A program made the translations under genes and the position numbers. This document shows positions 63,808 through 64,000 of a stretch of DNA of 64,000 nucleotides, piece by piece (the stretch's first letter is position 1; each line of letters begins with the position of its first letter). This DNA comes from Myxococcota bacterium (GTDB lineage Bacteria > Myxococcota > B64-G9), in contig JAKLGA010000001.1 of NCBI GenBank assembly GCA_022710975.1, forward strand, positions 806,001-870,000, read 5' to 3'. The notes under the pieces are model-generated. The model had not been told where the DNA came from. It saw only the letters and a program-made list of their open reading frames with translations, and ran no database searches.

Positions 63808-64000
63808 GCGGCGCGGACTTCAAGGCCTGGCTGGAGGCCTACCTGGCGTCCCTCGACGAGGAGGCGCTGCTCGGCCACGCCAGCGCCGCCATGCTGGCCA
63901 AGGCGCGCGCGGACGCCGCGGCGCACGGCGCCGGCGCGGTCGTCGAGCTCGGGCCCGAGGCCGCCCGGGTGACGCTCGGCGAGAACACGGTCGAGCTCGA
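63804..64000 (+). CDS. start of a further operon gene, probably SWIM protein
   Basis: GTG at 63804 overlaps the VWA stop (GTGA). Sixty-five residues are visible (VSGADFKAWLEAYLASLDEE onward) before the window ends. The helical start and VVELGPEAARVTLGENTVEL fit the N-terminus of SWIM zinc-finger proteins that close yeh-type operons, but the Cys/His motif itself lies outside the window. Assignment is by position. Confidence 0.5.
   Translation, partial: MSGADFKAWLEAYLASLDEEALLGHASAAMLAKARADAAAHGAGAVVELGPEAARVTLGENTVEL

Overview
The window is GC-rich DNA from a Gram-negative bacterium. Its outer-membrane-type protein, many lipoproteins, Cys-rich MopE-like and FGE/SUMF1-like proteins, PEGA domains and MoxR/VWA/WGR operon suggest a Myxococcota or other deltaproteobacterial lineage. 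This placement is inference; no rRNA or other taxonomic marker is present.

Left flank (1-6.45 kb): the 3' end of an outer-membrane-like gene, then the protein quality-control cluster tig-clpP-clpX-lon, then a promoter and tRNA-Val(TAC) and tRNA-Asp(GTC).

Integrated element (about 6.455-48.23 kb): a 41.8 kb mobile element sits in the 3' end of tRNA-Asp. A tyrosine integrase lies directly beside the tRNA. A 22-bp direct repeat of the tRNA 3' end occurs at 6455-6476 and 48209-48230. The original tRNA terminator hairpin now lies just outside the right repeat, and a GGGGACC-N4-GGGGACCTGACT motif lies inside each end. The left half carries recombination and replication genes: integrase, an excisionase-like HTH protein, a Prim-Pol/RepA-like helicase, a sliding clamp (DnaN), a Rad52-like annealing protein and a RecB/Cas4-like nuclease. 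A MoxR ATPase-VWA pair, a metallophosphoesterase and many small unknown genes lie among them. No conjugation or virion genes were recognised, so it looks like an integrative plasmid or mobilizable element.

The middle (25-28.5 kb) has a short lipoprotein, a Cys-rich MopE/FGE-like lipoprotein and two small genes. Next is a complete type I-G (formerly I-U) CRISPR-Cas locus (28.7-39.4 kb): cas7(csb1), cas5-cas6(csb2), cas3 with a C-terminal HD domain, a cas8-type subunit, fused cas4-cas1, cas2, and 18 repeats with 17 spacers. Beyond it lie a DUF4041/GIY-YIG protein, an LDPDNG-motif protein, a lipoprotein and a TIGR02391-like protein, a possible second defence cassette. The 43.5-44.1 kb zone holds a defective Ser-type tRNA with a GAA anticodon, a 3' fragment of tRNA-Ala(GGC) and a row of hairpins. 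A NYN-domain gene, a YbjQ-like gene and a PEGA/double-FGE protein close the element.

Right flank (48.23-64 kb): a second Cys-rich lipoprotein sharing its N-terminal head with the one inside the element, copies of two dispersed palindromic repeat families, and small genes including a bacterial-PH-like protein. An operon resembling the E. coli yehI/yehL/yehM/yehP/yehQ group follows: WGR protein, 1388-aa DNA-binding-like protein, MoxR ATPase, DUF5682-VWA fusion, and the start of a further gene that runs off the end.
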